This document shows, piece after piece, positions 8,398-16,595 of a stretch of 28,681 bases of DNA. Origin of the DNA: Cellvibrionaceae bacterium (GTDB lineage Bacteria; Pseudomonadota; Gammaproteobacteria; Pseudomonadales; Cellvibrionaceae). The notes under the pieces were generated by a model. It made no database searches and was not told the DNA's origin. It worked only from the letters and a program-made list of their open reading frames with translations. Every line of letters begins with the position of its first letter. Position 1 is the first letter of the stretch. The DNA lies in assembly GCA_021151615.1 (NCBI GenBank), contig JAGKXA010000030.1, positions 1 to 28,681 of the forward strand. Direction: 5' to 3'. The translations under genes were made by a program, and so were the position numbers.

Positions 8398-9879
8398 TCA
8401 GGCAAACCAGGGCTCACGCGCTTTCATAATCAGTGCGGCGGCACGAGTCGCATCAACACCTTTGATATCCACCAACTCATCAATGGATTGCTCTGCCAAA
8501 TCTTCCATGGTCACAATGCCACGGCGCGCCAGTTCAGCGGCCAAATCAGCATCCATTCCTTCCATCGTTAATAAATCTTCTGCAGGTGCAACGCCTTCAA
8601 TGCGCTCTTCCGAAGCCAGCGCCTGGGTTAAGAGTGCATCTTTTGCACGTGCGCGCAACTCTTCAGCAATATCTTCGTCGAAGCCATCAATTGCCAGCAT
8701 TTCTTCCAACGGCACATAGGCAACTTCTTCCAGCGTGGTGAAACCTTCTTCCACCAACACCCCAGCGATATCTTCATCGACGTCCAGCGCGCTCATAAAC
8801 ATATTGATGTAGCTACCGGATTCCGCTTGCTGTTTGGATTGCCAATCAGCAACGCTCATGACGTTGATATTCCAACCGGTCAGTTCGCACGCCAAACGTA
8901 CGTTTTGACCGCCGCGACCAATAGCCATCGCCAGATTTTCTTCGTTCACAGCAAGATCCATAGAAGCCGCATCTTCATCGACCACGATGGATTCAATTTC
9001 AGCCGGTGACATAGCGTTGATTACAAACTGCGCCGGGTTATCGTCCCACAAGACAATATCTACACGCTCGCCGCCCAACTCATTGGATACTGCCTGCACA
9101 CGCGAGCCGCGCATACCAACGCAAGCACCTACCGGATCGATACGGCCATCATTGGTTTTCACCGCGATTTTTGCACGCAAACCCGGGTCGCGCGCAGCGC
9201 CTTTAATTTCAATAATTTCTTCAGCAATTTCCGGCACTTCAATTTTGAACAATTCCACCAACATTTTTGGATTGGAACGGCTCAACAATAGCTGTGGTCC
9301 ACGCGCTTCGCTGCGCACTTCCAGCAACAGGGCGCGAATGCGATCGCCCATGCGGAAAATTTCACGACCAATCAATTGATCACGCGGCAATACACCTTCA
9401 GCGTTATTACCAAGATCAACGATTATGCTATCACGTGTTACTTTCTTCACAGTGCCGCTGATCAATTCGCCCATGCGATCACGGTACTCATCTACCATTT
9501 GTGCGCGCTCGGCTTCGCGAACTTTTTGCACAATCACTTGCTTGGCAGTTTGTGCAGCAATACGACCAAAATCAGCGTTTTCAATTTTTTCGCGGTAGGT
9601 GTCACCCACTTTTAATGCAGAGTCTTTCTCACGCGCTTCGTCCAGGTACAACTGGGTACCCAACTCGGCCATAGCATCATCAGCAACAACTTCCCAACTG
9701 CGCCAGGTTTCGTAATCACCATTGGCGCGATTAATTTTTACTTCAACATTGGAGTCTTCATCGAAGCGTTTTTTAGTGGCGGTAGCCAGCGCAGTCTCAA
9801 TCGCCTGGAAAATTAATTCTTTATCAACGCCTTTTTCATTGGATACCGCATCAGCGACCAGCAAAATTTCTTTGTTCAT
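8398..9879 (-). CDS. nusA: Transcription termination/antitermination factor NusA
   Basis: Binds RNA polymerase, slows it at pause hairpins, and works both in intrinsic termination and in rRNA antitermination. The 493 residues nearly equal E. coli NusA (495). The order is a polymerase-binding N-terminal domain (1-125), S1 (about 135-200), two KH domains (about 230-345, with VGACVGMRGSRVQAV and the second core AIGRGGQNVRLA), and two C-terminal acidic helix-hairpin-helix repeats (about 365-425 and 440-490), the latter seen in gammaproteobacteria. AGAGGC precedes the ATG. The gene lies behind two tandem terminators at the head of its own operon, which suggests feedback on its own expression (inference). 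Confidence 0.98.
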   Translation of the reverse strand: MNKEILLVADAVSNEKGVDKELIFQAIETALATATKKRFDEDSNVEVKINRANGDYETWRSWEVVADDAMAELGTQLYLDEAREKDSALKVGDTYREKIENADFGRIAAQTAKQVIVQKVREAERAQMVDEYRDRMGELISGTVKKVTRDSIIVDLGNNAEGVLPRDQLIGREIFRMGDRIRALLLEVRSEARGPQLLLSRSNPKMLVELFKIEVPEIAEEIIEIKGAARDPGLRAKIAVKTNDGRIDPVGACVGMRGSRVQAVSNELGGERVDIVLWDDNPAQFVINAMSPAEIESIVVDEDAASMDLAVNEENLAMAIGRGGQNVRLACELTGWNINVMSVADWQSKQQAESGSYINMFMSALDVDEDIAGVLVEEGFTTLEEVAYVPLEEMLAIDGFDEDIAEELRARAKDALLTQALASEERIEGVAPAEDLLTMEGMDADLAAELARRGIVTMEDLAEQSIDELVDIKGVDATRAAALIMKAREPWFA

Positions 9880-10003
9880 TGGTTTGCCTCTGTTAACTCC
9901 TCTAGCCGGCGTTGTAAATCAACGCATCGGATTGGTAAATTTTCCATTGCGATACTGTGCTCGACGAATTCAAATTCGCTCACACAGCGATAATTAAATA
10001 AAA

Positions 10004-10501
10004 CTAATCTTTGTCGTTTTGTAAATTATGCTGACGCAAAATTTCGTCGTAGCGAGGCTCCACATTGGCCCTATCAATCGCATCAATCGCCAACTGGATC
10101 TCCTGATTATCCACTTGCACAAACACTTCGCCATTTTCCACTTTGGTAATCACGCCCTTAAAGCGGCGGCGGCCATCGCGCGCAATACGCATACGCACGT
10201 TAATGATTTCCCCCACAAAACGCGCGTAGTGCGATTCTTTATAGAGCGGACGATCCAGGCCTGGCGATGAAACCTCCAGGGTGTATTCATTATCAATTGG
10301 ATCTTCCACGTCAAACACCGCGCTCACCTGGCGGCTCACTCGCTCACAGTCCTCAAGCGATGCGCCGTTGGGGCCATCAATATAAATACGCACAGTGGTG
10401 TAACGGCCCTGAGTTAAATACTCCAGCCCCCAGAGCTCGCAGCCCAGAGAAGCCGCCACCGGCTCAACCAGTTGCTCCAGAATTTCTTGCTTGGATGCCA
10501 T
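10004..10501 (-). CDS. rimP: Ribosome maturation factor RimP
   Basis: Assists late maturation of the 30S subunit before it enters translation. The 165 residues are usual for the family. Recognisable segments are LWGLEYL near residue 23, VRIYIDGPNGASLEDC (37-52), and EVSSPGLDRPL (75-86), the strongest family signature, then a C-terminal Sm-like domain starting at FVGEIINVRM. The ribosome site is weak (GGA about 9 bases before the ATG). It heads the protein-coding part of the operon, after tRNA-fMet and two terminator-like hairpins, with nusA 124 bases downstream. The pairing with nusA is near-universal in bacteria. Confidence 0.97.
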   Translation of the reverse strand: MASKQEILEQLVEPVAASLGCELWGLEYLTQGRYTTVRIYIDGPNGASLEDCERVSRQVSAVFDVEDPIDNEYTLEVSSPGLDRPLYKESHYARFVGEIINVRMRIARDGRRRFKGVITKVENGEVFVQVDNQEIQLAIDAIDRANVEPRYDEILRQHNLQNDKD

Positions 10502-10550
10502 GCTTTAATCCGAGATTTGCCTCGCGCGGTTCACATTAAAAACCTGAGGC

Positions 10551-10581
10551 CTAAAAAACAAAAATGGGCACAAGGCCCATT
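10551..10581 (-). terminator. Second terminator between tRNA-fMet and rimP
   Basis: A perfect 7-bp stem (10563-10569 with 10575-10581, 5-base loop) is followed on the minus strand by TTTGTTTTTT. It ends about 50 bases upstream of the rimP start. Together with the hairpin at 10647-10669 it forms a tandem pair that transcripts from the tRNA promoter must cross. Confidence 0.7.
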
Positions 10582-10642
10582 CGAACGAATACTACTTAAT
10601 CACACAGGCCTGCGTGACTTGGGCCGAAACCCTGAACAGCGA

Positions 10643-10669
10643 ATACAAAAAAGCCCCATAAAGGGGCTT
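10643..10669 (-). terminator. First terminator after tRNA-fMet
   Basis: The minus-strand RNA forms a 7-bp stem AAGCCCC/GGGGCTT with a 5-base loop, followed directly by a T6 tract. This is a textbook intrinsic terminator about 120 bases beyond the 3' end of the tRNA. It should release most of the tRNA precursor before rimP. Confidence 0.8.
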
Positions 10670-10677
10670 CTCGACCT

Positions 10678-10704
10678 GAACTTGCCTTGATACAAGGCAA
10701 GTTC
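10678..10704 (-). repeat. Perfect 11-bp inverted repeat in the tRNA trailer
   Basis: Bases 10678-10688 (GAACTTGCCTT) are the exact reverse complement of 10694-10704, with a 5-base loop. No T tract follows, so it is not a terminator. It stands between the tRNA and the first terminator and may be a site for RNA processing, a stability element or an anti-terminator partner. Confidence 0.7.
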
Positions 10705-10789
10705 ACTACAGCTGTCTGGCGAGAACCGGGAATTCCCTTTTTCTCTACCTGCCTTTGCAAATCAACGATCAGCAAAGCGCAAAGAATTT

Positions 10790-10866
<77 letters not shown>

Positions 10867-10907
10867 ACTGAAACTCAATCTTGCTAACTGCTCAAGTGAG
10901 GTCGCGC

Positions 10908-10936
10908 ATTATAGGTAGGTGACTATCGATGGTCAA
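10908..10936 (-). promoter_or_regulatory. Near-consensus sigma70 promoter of tRNA-fMet/rimP operon
   Basis: On the minus strand TTGACC (10936-10931), a 17-base spacer and TATAAT (10913-10908) form an almost perfect promoter. It is followed by GCGCGACC, a GC-rich discriminator of the kind found at stable-RNA promoters under stringent control. The start site should be near 10900, some 35 bases before the mature tRNA. I infer growth-rate and ppGpp regulation from the discriminator. Confidence 0.85.
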
Positions 10937-11029
10937 GAGAATTTTTCCTGAATCATCAAATAGATAAATTCCGCTTGTTAGTGAATGCGTTAACTGTGGA
11001 TAAATTAATCTATCGGCGTGACAAAACTA

Positions 11030-11944
11030 TTAAACAGTTTTATTCAGGAAACTACCAACCGCATTGTTATCGGCAAACACACCTATCTCGATCAAGCGAC
11101 GGTTAATATCAATGTTGCGACGAGTGGATTCGTTAAAGAGCTCGGCGCGCGCCTGACGCTGATCCAGCAGACGCTGCTCCTCCTCAAACTCCAACTGTTC
11201 GCGCTGCAACCGTTCTTCATCCTGAGCAATGCGCTCCTCTTCGCGCTCGCGACGAGCAGTCTCCGCATCACTGGATGAATTTGCCACCTGCGATTCCTCG
11301 CTCTTGTTTACCTCTTCACTGCGCAAACTATCTTGCTCTTCCGCTTCGATAGCCTCTTTTGCGCGCAGCTCGGCGCGAGCCTCCAGCTCCATCTTGGCTG
11401 CCTGGGCGGCTACTCGCCCATCCTGCGCAGAGGGCTCAGCAGGGGCATTAGCCGCGCGGCGCAGTTGCTGAGCCTTGCGCAGGGTAGCTTCCGGGTCACC
11501 CGGAATTGGACTGGTATCCACCTCAACAGATCCACCTACAGCATAACTAACACCGTCAGGGCCACGCACAAAACTGTAGGTGGGGCTACTGGCATACTGG
11601 CCGGCAACCGCGGCATGAGCTTGCTCATGGGAACGCACTTCGCGGTCGCGCGCAGCCAATTCCTGAATTTGCTTTTGCTCGACTTTGAGTTCTTCTTCAG
11701 TGCGCCCGGAGTTGGCGCGACGCTCTTGTGTTAGTGCAGTTTGGCGATCCTGCTCTACCTCATCATTGGGGCGCTCATCGGGCAAACGGCGATTCTGCGA
11801 GCGCACGGATTCTGCCAACTGCTCGGTGGGCTTAAAAGTCGAGGATTTGAGTTCGGTATCCTCTTGCCCAACAGCAGCACGACCGAGCGGCGCATAGGGC
11901 GCTACGGTATTGGCATAACTGGAAGGAAGCGTATTACTGATCAC
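11030..11944 (-). CDS. Putative metalloprotease, SprA-related family
   Basis: Recognised as the SprA-related group of putative metalloproteases by SHEQAHAAVAGQYA (105-118), containing the HExxH zinc motif HEQAH (106-110), and by the following PTYSFVRGPDGVSYAVGGSV and DTSPIPGDPEATLRKA segments. Function in this family is not established. There is no signal peptide or membrane segment. The N-terminal 100 residues are Gln/Glu/Arg-rich and disordered in appearance. From about 178 to 285 lies a long Glu/Arg/Ala/Gln-rich helix, probably a coiled coil. The start is GTG, supported by GAGG 8 bases upstream. It follows a small gene by 22 bases and is presumably cotranscribed with it. A further zinc ligand cannot be assigned by eye. 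Confidence 0.85.
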   Translation of the reverse strand: MISNTLPSSYANTVAPYAPLGRAAVGQEDTELKSSTFKPTEQLAESVRSQNRRLPDERPNDEVEQDRQTALTQERRANSGRTEEELKVEQKQIQELAARDREVRSHEQAHAAVAGQYASSPTYSFVRGPDGVSYAVGGSVEVDTSPIPGDPEATLRKAQQLRRAANAPAEPSAQDGRVAAQAAKMELEARAELRAKEAIEAEEQDSLRSEEVNKSEESQVANSSSDAETARREREEERIAQDEERLQREQLEFEEEQRLLDQRQARAELFNESTRRNIDINRRLIEIGVFADNNAVGSFLNKTV

Positions 11945-11966
11945 TCAAATCACCTCAATAAATGCT

Positions 11967-12224
11967 CTAGGCTCTGACATCCAGCAAGGTACCAATAGTT
12001 TCATCGGCCGCCTTGACGACTTTGGCCGAACTATCAAACACCTGGCTTTGGGCCTTGAGATTAACCAAAGCTTCCGATAGATCCTGCGACTGGGAACTGG
12101 CTTGCGGCGAATCGGCGCGCTGGGTTGTACCAGCCTGGGCAATCTGCTGGGCGGATTGCGCCATGGATGCCTGGCTCTTTTGCATGCCAATCAGCCCCTG
12201 GTTAACCACTGAACCTACGTCCAT
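11967..12224 (-). CDS. Small protein with flagellar-rod-like C terminus
   Basis: An 85-residue protein rich in Gln, Ser and Ala, without signal peptide or membrane segment. Its last 20 or so residues (SSAKVVKAADETIGTLLDVRA) resemble the C-terminal helix of flagellar basal-body rod and hook proteins. The N terminus (MDVGSVVNQGLIGMQKSQASM) also has the amphipathic helix expected of a coiled-coil partner. Role unknown; I would not call it a flagellar structural gene, since no flagellar genes surround it. Two ATG codons are adjacent; the second (12224) is better placed, 7 bases after GAGG. Longer in-frame starts up to 12344 lack a ribosome site. It overlaps nothing and leads the SprA-type gene. 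Confidence 0.7.
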   Translation of the reverse strand: MDVGSVVNQGLIGMQKSQASMAQSAQQIAQAGTTQRADSPQASSQSQDLSEALVNLKAQSQVFDSSAKVVKAADETIGTLLDVRA

Positions 12225-12340
12225 CATGTCACCTCTCTTACCTGTGTGGCTGACGCCAGTATTTTCAAACCAAAATTGGATATACCCCATGAGGAATAAA
12301 CAATTCCCCAATGCTGATAACAGTTTACGCCGCAAAACAC

Positions 12341-12366
12341 ACAAAAAACAGGCGGACTTGCCGCCT
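12341..12366 (-). terminator. Terminator of the biotin operon
   Basis: A 6-bp stem AGGCGG/CCGCCT (12350-12355 with 12361-12366, 5-base loop) is followed on the minus strand by GTTTTTTG, about 55 bases after the DUF2459 gene. It separates the bio operon from the small-protein/SprA pair. Confidence 0.7.
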
Positions 12367-12422
12367 ATCGCCGTTTTTCTAAGACAAGTTTGGTTTAAAA
12401 AAGCAAAAGATATAACCGACGA

Positions 12423-13097
12423 TTATTCAGGTGTAGAGCGATTGCCGGCCTGCTGGTAATCGGAAATTGCCTTGGCCTGCTCAAATACACTCTGCGCCGT
12501 TAACTGCAGTTGGCTGCGCACCGGCAAACCCGCCGCCTGTAACGCGCGCCCACTCCAGGTATTGCAGTTGCTAAAGAGCCCATAGCGACCTTGCGCCTGA
12601 TAAAAATGCCCAACCCCTTCACCATAAGCCTGCAGCGGCACTGGCTGCTGCGCCGCATCCAATACGAAGGAATCATCGATATAGCGAATCAACTGACGCA
12701 AGCCCTGCTCGGTAATTGCCAGGGATACACGGGTTTCTAAGGGGATTTCGTTAAAAGGTGATCGACCATAACCCAGCACCTGCAGCGCCGAATATCGGGA
12801 AATAAATAACGCCCTGGTTGCAGTACCGAAACTTTTACTCTTACCGGTAAAGTAATCGCCATCGCCCCAGCCCACACGAATATATTGTTTACCCTGGGCT
12901 TCTGCTTGCAAAAAACGACTATGAGCAAGTACCGCCGCTGCCGGCAATAAAATACTGGTGTGCCATTCGCGATAAATAAAATGAATTTGTTGCGACGCAT
13001 TTTGCGTAGGGATTTTCTTTGTGTCTGGCAGCGAGCTGCACGCGAATTGCAGCAACACTAACCCACACACCAGCAATAGACGCAATATAAAAATCAT
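12423..13097 (-). CDS. DUF2459-type putative lipoprotein
   Basis: Begins with a signal peptide of about 19 residues ending QFA before C20, an acceptable lipobox, so it is probably a lipoprotein facing the periplasm. The body matches the DUF2459 family (once noted near urease genes): YREWHTSILLP (42-52), RVGWGDGDYFTG (74-85) and SNCNTWSGRALQAAGLPV (176-193). No function is established. The His-then-Cys order (H46, H164, C178 in an NC motif) recalls permuted papain-like NlpC/P60-LRAT folds; that is my inference. Its ATG overlaps the bioD stop by 4 bases (ATGA), so it is translated as the last gene of the biotin operon although a link to biotin is not obvious. Confidence 0.85.
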   Translation of the reverse strand: MIFILRLLLVCGLVLLQFACSSLPDTKKIPTQNASQQIHFIYREWHTSILLPAAAVLAHSRFLQAEAQGKQYIRVGWGDGDYFTGKSKSFGTATRALFISRYSALQVLGYGRSPFNEIPLETRVSLAITEQGLRQLIRYIDDSFVLDAAQQPVPLQAYGEGVGHFYQAQGRYGLFSNCNTWSGRALQAAGLPVRSQLQLTAQSVFEQAKAISDYQQAGNRSTPE

Positions 13098-13792
13098 GAT
13101 TGCAGTAAGGCCGCCGCAAAAGCCGATTGATCAATCACATCCGCCACCTGCTCAGGAGTTGGCGCAGACAACCATGGCACCACGCCCAGACAAGGAGCGG
13201 GAATACGTGCACACAAACTGTCGATATTTTCCTGCAACACCGGCATATCCGCATCCACACAATTGGCTACCCAACCGGCCAGTTGCAAACCATCATTACG
13301 AATCGCCTCAATCGTTAACAGCGCATGATTGATGCACCCTAAACGCACCCCTACTACAAGAACGACAGGCAACTGCAATATGCGCACAAGATCAGCCATA
13401 GTTTCGCGTGGATTTAACGGCACACGCCACCCCCCCGCTCCCTCTACCAGCGTAAAATCCGCCTGCATCAAACTGCCACGACAAAAACCGGCAATGCGAT
13501 CCGCCGATAACACACGCCTCTCCTGCTGTGCAGCGATATGCGGCGCAATGGCCGCGTGCAAGGCAATAGGATTAATTTGTTCATACACCAACTGCTCGGT
13601 GATCACTGACTGCAACAAAAGCGCATCTTCATTGCGCAAACCGGCTTCGGTTTTTTCACAGCCAGCCGCCACCGGCTTCAAAGCCGCCGTACGCAAGCCC
13701 TGATTTTTTGCCACTAGCAGCAAGCCGGCTGCAATCAGGGTCTTACCCACATTGGTATCTGTACCAGCGATAAAAAATTGTTTCTTGGCCAT
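13094..13792 (-). CDS. bioD: Dethiobiotin synthetase
   Basis: ATP-dependent carboxylation and ring closure of 7,8-diaminopelargonate to dethiobiotin, the penultimate step of biotin synthesis, in the cytoplasm. The 232 residues are typical. The P-loop is GTDTNVGKT (10-18), followed by ALKPVAAGCE (36-45) and VEGAGGWRVPL (about 115-125), the three hallmark segments of BioD. It starts 17 bases after bioHC with a poor ribosome site, so translation may depend on coupling. Its end overlaps the DUF2459 gene. The diaminopelargonate-forming gene bioA is not in this window. Confidence 0.96.
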   Translation of the reverse strand: MAKKQFFIAGTDTNVGKTLIAAGLLLVAKNQGLRTAALKPVAAGCEKTEAGLRNEDALLLQSVITEQLVYEQINPIALHAAIAPHIAAQQERRVLSADRIAGFCRGSLMQADFTLVEGAGGWRVPLNPRETMADLVRILQLPVVLVVGVRLGCINHALLTIEAIRNDGLQLAGWVANCVDADMPVLQENIDSLCARIPAPCLGVVPWLSAPTPEQVADVIDQSAFAAALLQS

Positions 13793-13809
13793 AAAAATAG
13801 TTCAGCTGC

Positions 13810-15339
13810 TTAATGATCTTTCTTGCGTACGGATAAATAAAATACTTCATAGGTTGCGGGCAAACCGCGTTCATCACGAAACTGTTCATAGGCGGCCTTA
13901 AATGAGGCAATACGCGCGCGACCCGTTAATCCTTCCGGTTTGCCAGGGTTCATATTGTGCGCGCCGAGCGCTTTTAATTCGCGCGTCAATTCCGTCAAAC
14001 GCTCAAAAAACATAACCCTCTGCTCCACCGCAAAATGTTCAATGGCAAGGTCGGCAGCAACCGCCGCTAAACGCAATTCATCCTGTGGATAAAAATGGTT
14101 GACGTGGACGTAATTATCCACCTGCTGCCACGCCGATTTTAATTCATGCAAGGTATTAGGACCGAGTGTTGCTATATGCATGGATGCGCCCGGCTTTAAC
14201 ACTCTTGCTAATTCGCGCAATAATTGCGGCAAATCGGAACACCATTGGATGGCCAGGCTCGAAAAAATCAGATCGATACTATTGCTTGCAAGCGGTAAAT
14301 ACTCGGCATCGCCACACAACCAATGAAGCGTATGTGCTGGCGATTGGGCACGGGAAAATTGCACCATTCCCTCGGCGATATCCACCCCCAACACACAGGC
14401 AGAATCAAAACGACTGACCAACTGCCGGGTAAAAAAACCGGTGCCGGAACCCAAATCCATTACAAAAGCCTGTTCATCAATCGCTACCGGCAAATATTGC
14501 AACAACTGCTTGCCAACATCGCGCTGCAACTGCGCCACCGAATCGTAAGTAGGCGCTGCACGACCAAAGGATTGCGCCACCGTCTTCTTATTCAGCATCG
14601 AATTGGTTTGAAAGGTTTTACGTAAAAACTGTTCGATTTCCGCAGTAACTTTTTCCGGTTGACTCCAGTGCACGGCATGGGACGATTGCGAAAGAAACAC
14701 CAGCTTATGCGCGGGATTGATATTGGCAATTGCCTTGGCCGCCGCCGCAGGAACCAGCGCATCTTTATCAGCCAGCAAATGCAAAACTGGCTGGCGCAAT
14801 TCAGCCAGTGCAACGCGATTATCCAGCTCGCGCAACAACTCCAGCGCGGGCAGCCAATTATCTGAAACAGTTTCCGGTCTTAGCTTGCGCAAGTTTTTTA
14901 ACAACTGGCGTTCCGCATTATCGCCCTGCGCGATCAACCCATAAAATAATTTCAGCGAGGCCTGCGCATCCTGTGCGAAGGATAAATTAAATTCACGATT
15001 GACAATATCGAGCATAGCGGTTGGATAATCATCGCTCGACACAAATTTTGCATTGGCAGCCAGACATATAAGCGCCCGCACTTTTTCTGGATAGTGCGCC
15101 GCCAGCTGCACCCCCAGCATGGCGCCGAACGACCACCCCAAAATCACTGCTTCATCGGGCAATTGCGCGGCAACCTTTTCGAGCACCGCACCCAGTGAAA
15201 ACTGACCCAGCGCTGGCGCGCTGCCAAAGCCGGGTAAATCCAGTGCCGTAACACGCGCGATTTTTTCAAGCGCCGGCAATAACGGTTGCCAGGTGCGACT
15301 GTCACAACCCCAGCCATGCAAGAGTACCAGGTTAATCAT
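13810..15339 (-). CDS. bioHC: Bifunctional BioH-BioC fusion (pimeloyl-ACP methyl ester esterase / malonyl-ACP O-methyltransferase)
   Basis: Two enzymes in one chain. Residues 1-240 are an alpha/beta hydrolase of the BioH type: LVLLHGWG, nucleophile S70 in GWSFG, D193 in DKDALVP and H221. Residues 248-509 are a SAM methyltransferase of the BioC type, beginning MLNKKTVAQSFGRAAPTYDS, with SAM motif DLGSGTGF near 295-302 and LAIQWCSDL. BioC caps malonyl-ACP with a methyl group so that fatty-acid enzymes can extend it; BioH removes the methyl group afterwards. Such BioH-BioC fusions are known in Saccharophagus and Teredinibacter. I chose the ATG at 15339, because BioH homology begins there; an in-frame ATG at 15357 gives six more residues but has no ribosome site. 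Either start overlaps the end of bioF. Confidence 0.93.
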   Translation of the reverse strand: MINLVLLHGWGCDSRTWQPLLPALEKIARVTALDLPGFGSAPALGQFSLGAVLEKVAAQLPDEAVILGWSFGAMLGVQLAAHYPEKVRALICLAANAKFVSSDDYPTAMLDIVNREFNLSFAQDAQASLKLFYGLIAQGDNAERQLLKNLRKLRPETVSDNWLPALELLRELDNRVALAELRQPVLHLLADKDALVPAAAAKAIANINPAHKLVFLSQSSHAVHWSQPEKVTAEIEQFLRKTFQTNSMLNKKTVAQSFGRAAPTYDSVAQLQRDVGKQLLQYLPVAIDEQAFVMDLGSGTGFFTRQLVSRFDSACVLGVDIAEGMVQFSRAQSPAHTLHWLCGDAEYLPLASNSIDLIFSSLAIQWCSDLPQLLRELARVLKPGASMHIATLGPNTLHELKSAWQQVDNYVHVNHFYPQDELRLAAVAADLAIEHFAVEQRVMFFERLTELTRELKALGAHNMNPGKPEGLTGRARIASFKAAYEQFRDERGLPATYEVFYLSVRKKDH

Positions 15340-16534
15340 GGAATTCACTCGTTGCATCGTTCATCGTTTTATCCATCACTTCATTCAGCGTAGCGAGCAA
15401 TCGATCGACCTGCGCGATAGTGTGTTGCGCTGAAAAGGTAATCCGCAAACGTGAACTGCCAGCGGGCACTGTCGGTGGGCGAATTGCAATAATTAAAATA
15501 CCGCGTGCAGCCAATTGCTCGGCAATCGCCAAGGTTTTTGCTTCACTGCCGATGACCACCGGCTGAATCGGCGAAAAGGAATCCATTAATTGCAGCCCCA
15601 GTTCAGCGGCGCCGCGACGAAAATGAGCAATCAATTGATTGAGATGCTCGCGCCGCCAGTGTTCCGTTTGAATTAAACGTAAACTTGCACGCGTTGCAGC
15701 AGCGACAGCGGGAGGCGTAGCAGTTGTGTAGATGTAAGGGCGCGCAAATTGAATCAAACTTTCAATCAGTGTTTCACTACCCGCGATAAAAGCACCAAAA
15801 CTGCCAGCTGCCTTTCCCAGTGTGCCCATTAAAATCGGCAACTGTTCTTGCGTTAAACCAAAATGCTCCGCACTGCCCGCACCGGTTTTTCCCAGGCAAC
15901 CAAAACCATGGGCATCATCCACCATTAGCCATGCGTGGTTTTTTCGTGCAAGCGCAGCGAGTTCAGGTAAAGGAGCACAGTCGCCATCCATACTGAATAC
16001 ACCGTCTACCACAATTAATTTGCGTGCCGCTTCCGTTTTATCCAAACGCACCTGCAAATTATTTAGGTCGTTGTGCAAAAAACGCTGGAAACGCGCACCG
16101 CTTAATAAGCCCGCATCCAACAGGCTCGCATGATTTAAGCGATCCTCAAATACCGCATCACCCTGCCCTACCAGCGCGGTAATTGCGCCCATATTGGCCA
16201 TATAGCCGGTGGAAAACAGCAGCGCCCGATCGCGCCCGGTAAATGCGGCCAGCGCCTCTTCCAATGCATGGTGTTCGCTGGAGTGGCCCGCGACCAAATG
16301 CGATGCACCGCTGCCTACGCCAAATTGTTTTGCTGATTCAGCCAGCGCACTTATCACGTCAGGGTGATTGGCAAGCCCGAGGTAATCGTTGCTACAGAAC
16401 GCGAGATATTTTTTCCCATCGACAATCACCTCCGGTGTTTGCGGTGATTGCAGGGTTTTGCGGGTGCGATACAAATGCGCTGCACGGCGTTCAGCAAGAA
16501 GAGGAGCGAGCGTTTGATCGAGATGAGCAGACAT
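15332..16534 (-). CDS. bioF: 8-amino-7-oxononanoate synthase
   Basis: PLP-dependent decarboxylative condensation of pimeloyl-ACP with L-alanine. The 400 residues are slightly longer than usual (E. coli 384) owing to a C-terminal tail. Seen are YLAFCSNDYLGLANHP (43-58), SGASHLVAGHSSEHHALE (75-92), the PLP-contacting VDDAHGFG (205-212) and LMGTLGKAAGSFG (235-247) with the Schiff-base lysine K241. The ribosome site is weak. It follows bioB by 61 bases, which hold a 9-bp hairpin, and overlaps bioHC. Confidence 0.96.
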   Translation of the reverse strand: MSAHLDQTLAPLLAERRAAHLYRTRKTLQSPQTPEVIVDGKKYLAFCSNDYLGLANHPDVISALAESAKQFGVGSGASHLVAGHSSEHHALEEALAAFTGRDRALLFSTGYMANMGAITALVGQGDAVFEDRLNHASLLDAGLLSGARFQRFLHNDLNNLQVRLDKTEAARKLIVVDGVFSMDGDCAPLPELAALARKNHAWLMVDDAHGFGCLGKTGAGSAEHFGLTQEQLPILMGTLGKAAGSFGAFIAGSETLIESLIQFARPYIYTTATPPAVAAATRASLRLIQTEHWRREHLNQLIAHFRRGAAELGLQLMDSFSPIQPVVIGSEAKTLAIAEQLAARGILIIAIRPPTVPAGSSRLRITFSAQHTIAQVDRLLATLNEVMDKTMNDATSEFHD

Positions 16535-16551
16535 GTGGAAAAAACTTGTAG

Positions 16552-16574
16552 GGCGGCTTTATACAAAAGCCGCC
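16552..16574 (-). repeat. Intercistronic hairpin between bioB and bioF
   Basis: A perfect 9-bp inverted repeat (GGCGGCTTT at 16552-16560 with 16566-16574) lies between the two genes. On the minus strand a T6 run comes only 8 bases after the stem, so it would be a weak terminator at best. It may lower expression of the distal genes or stabilise the bioB part of the message. Confidence 0.6.
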
Positions 16575-16595
16575 ACATGAATAATTCACCGCAAA

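Noticed and set aside
9949..9991. Hairpin between rimP and nusA
   Set aside because: There are short complementary blocks (CGAAT/ATTCG and CTGTG/CACAG), but they are interrupted by mismatches and no T tract follows, so I do not call a terminator.
11023..11041. AT-rich inverted repeat AAAACT/AGTTTT at the end of the SprA-type gene
   Set aside because: It is only 6 bp, rich in A-T, and partly inside the coding end; too weak for a terminator.
12228..12344. N-terminal extension of the small flagellar-rod-like protein to 125 residues
   Set aside because: The extra 40 residues have no ribosome site and run through the leader, whereas the ATG at 12224 has a good one.
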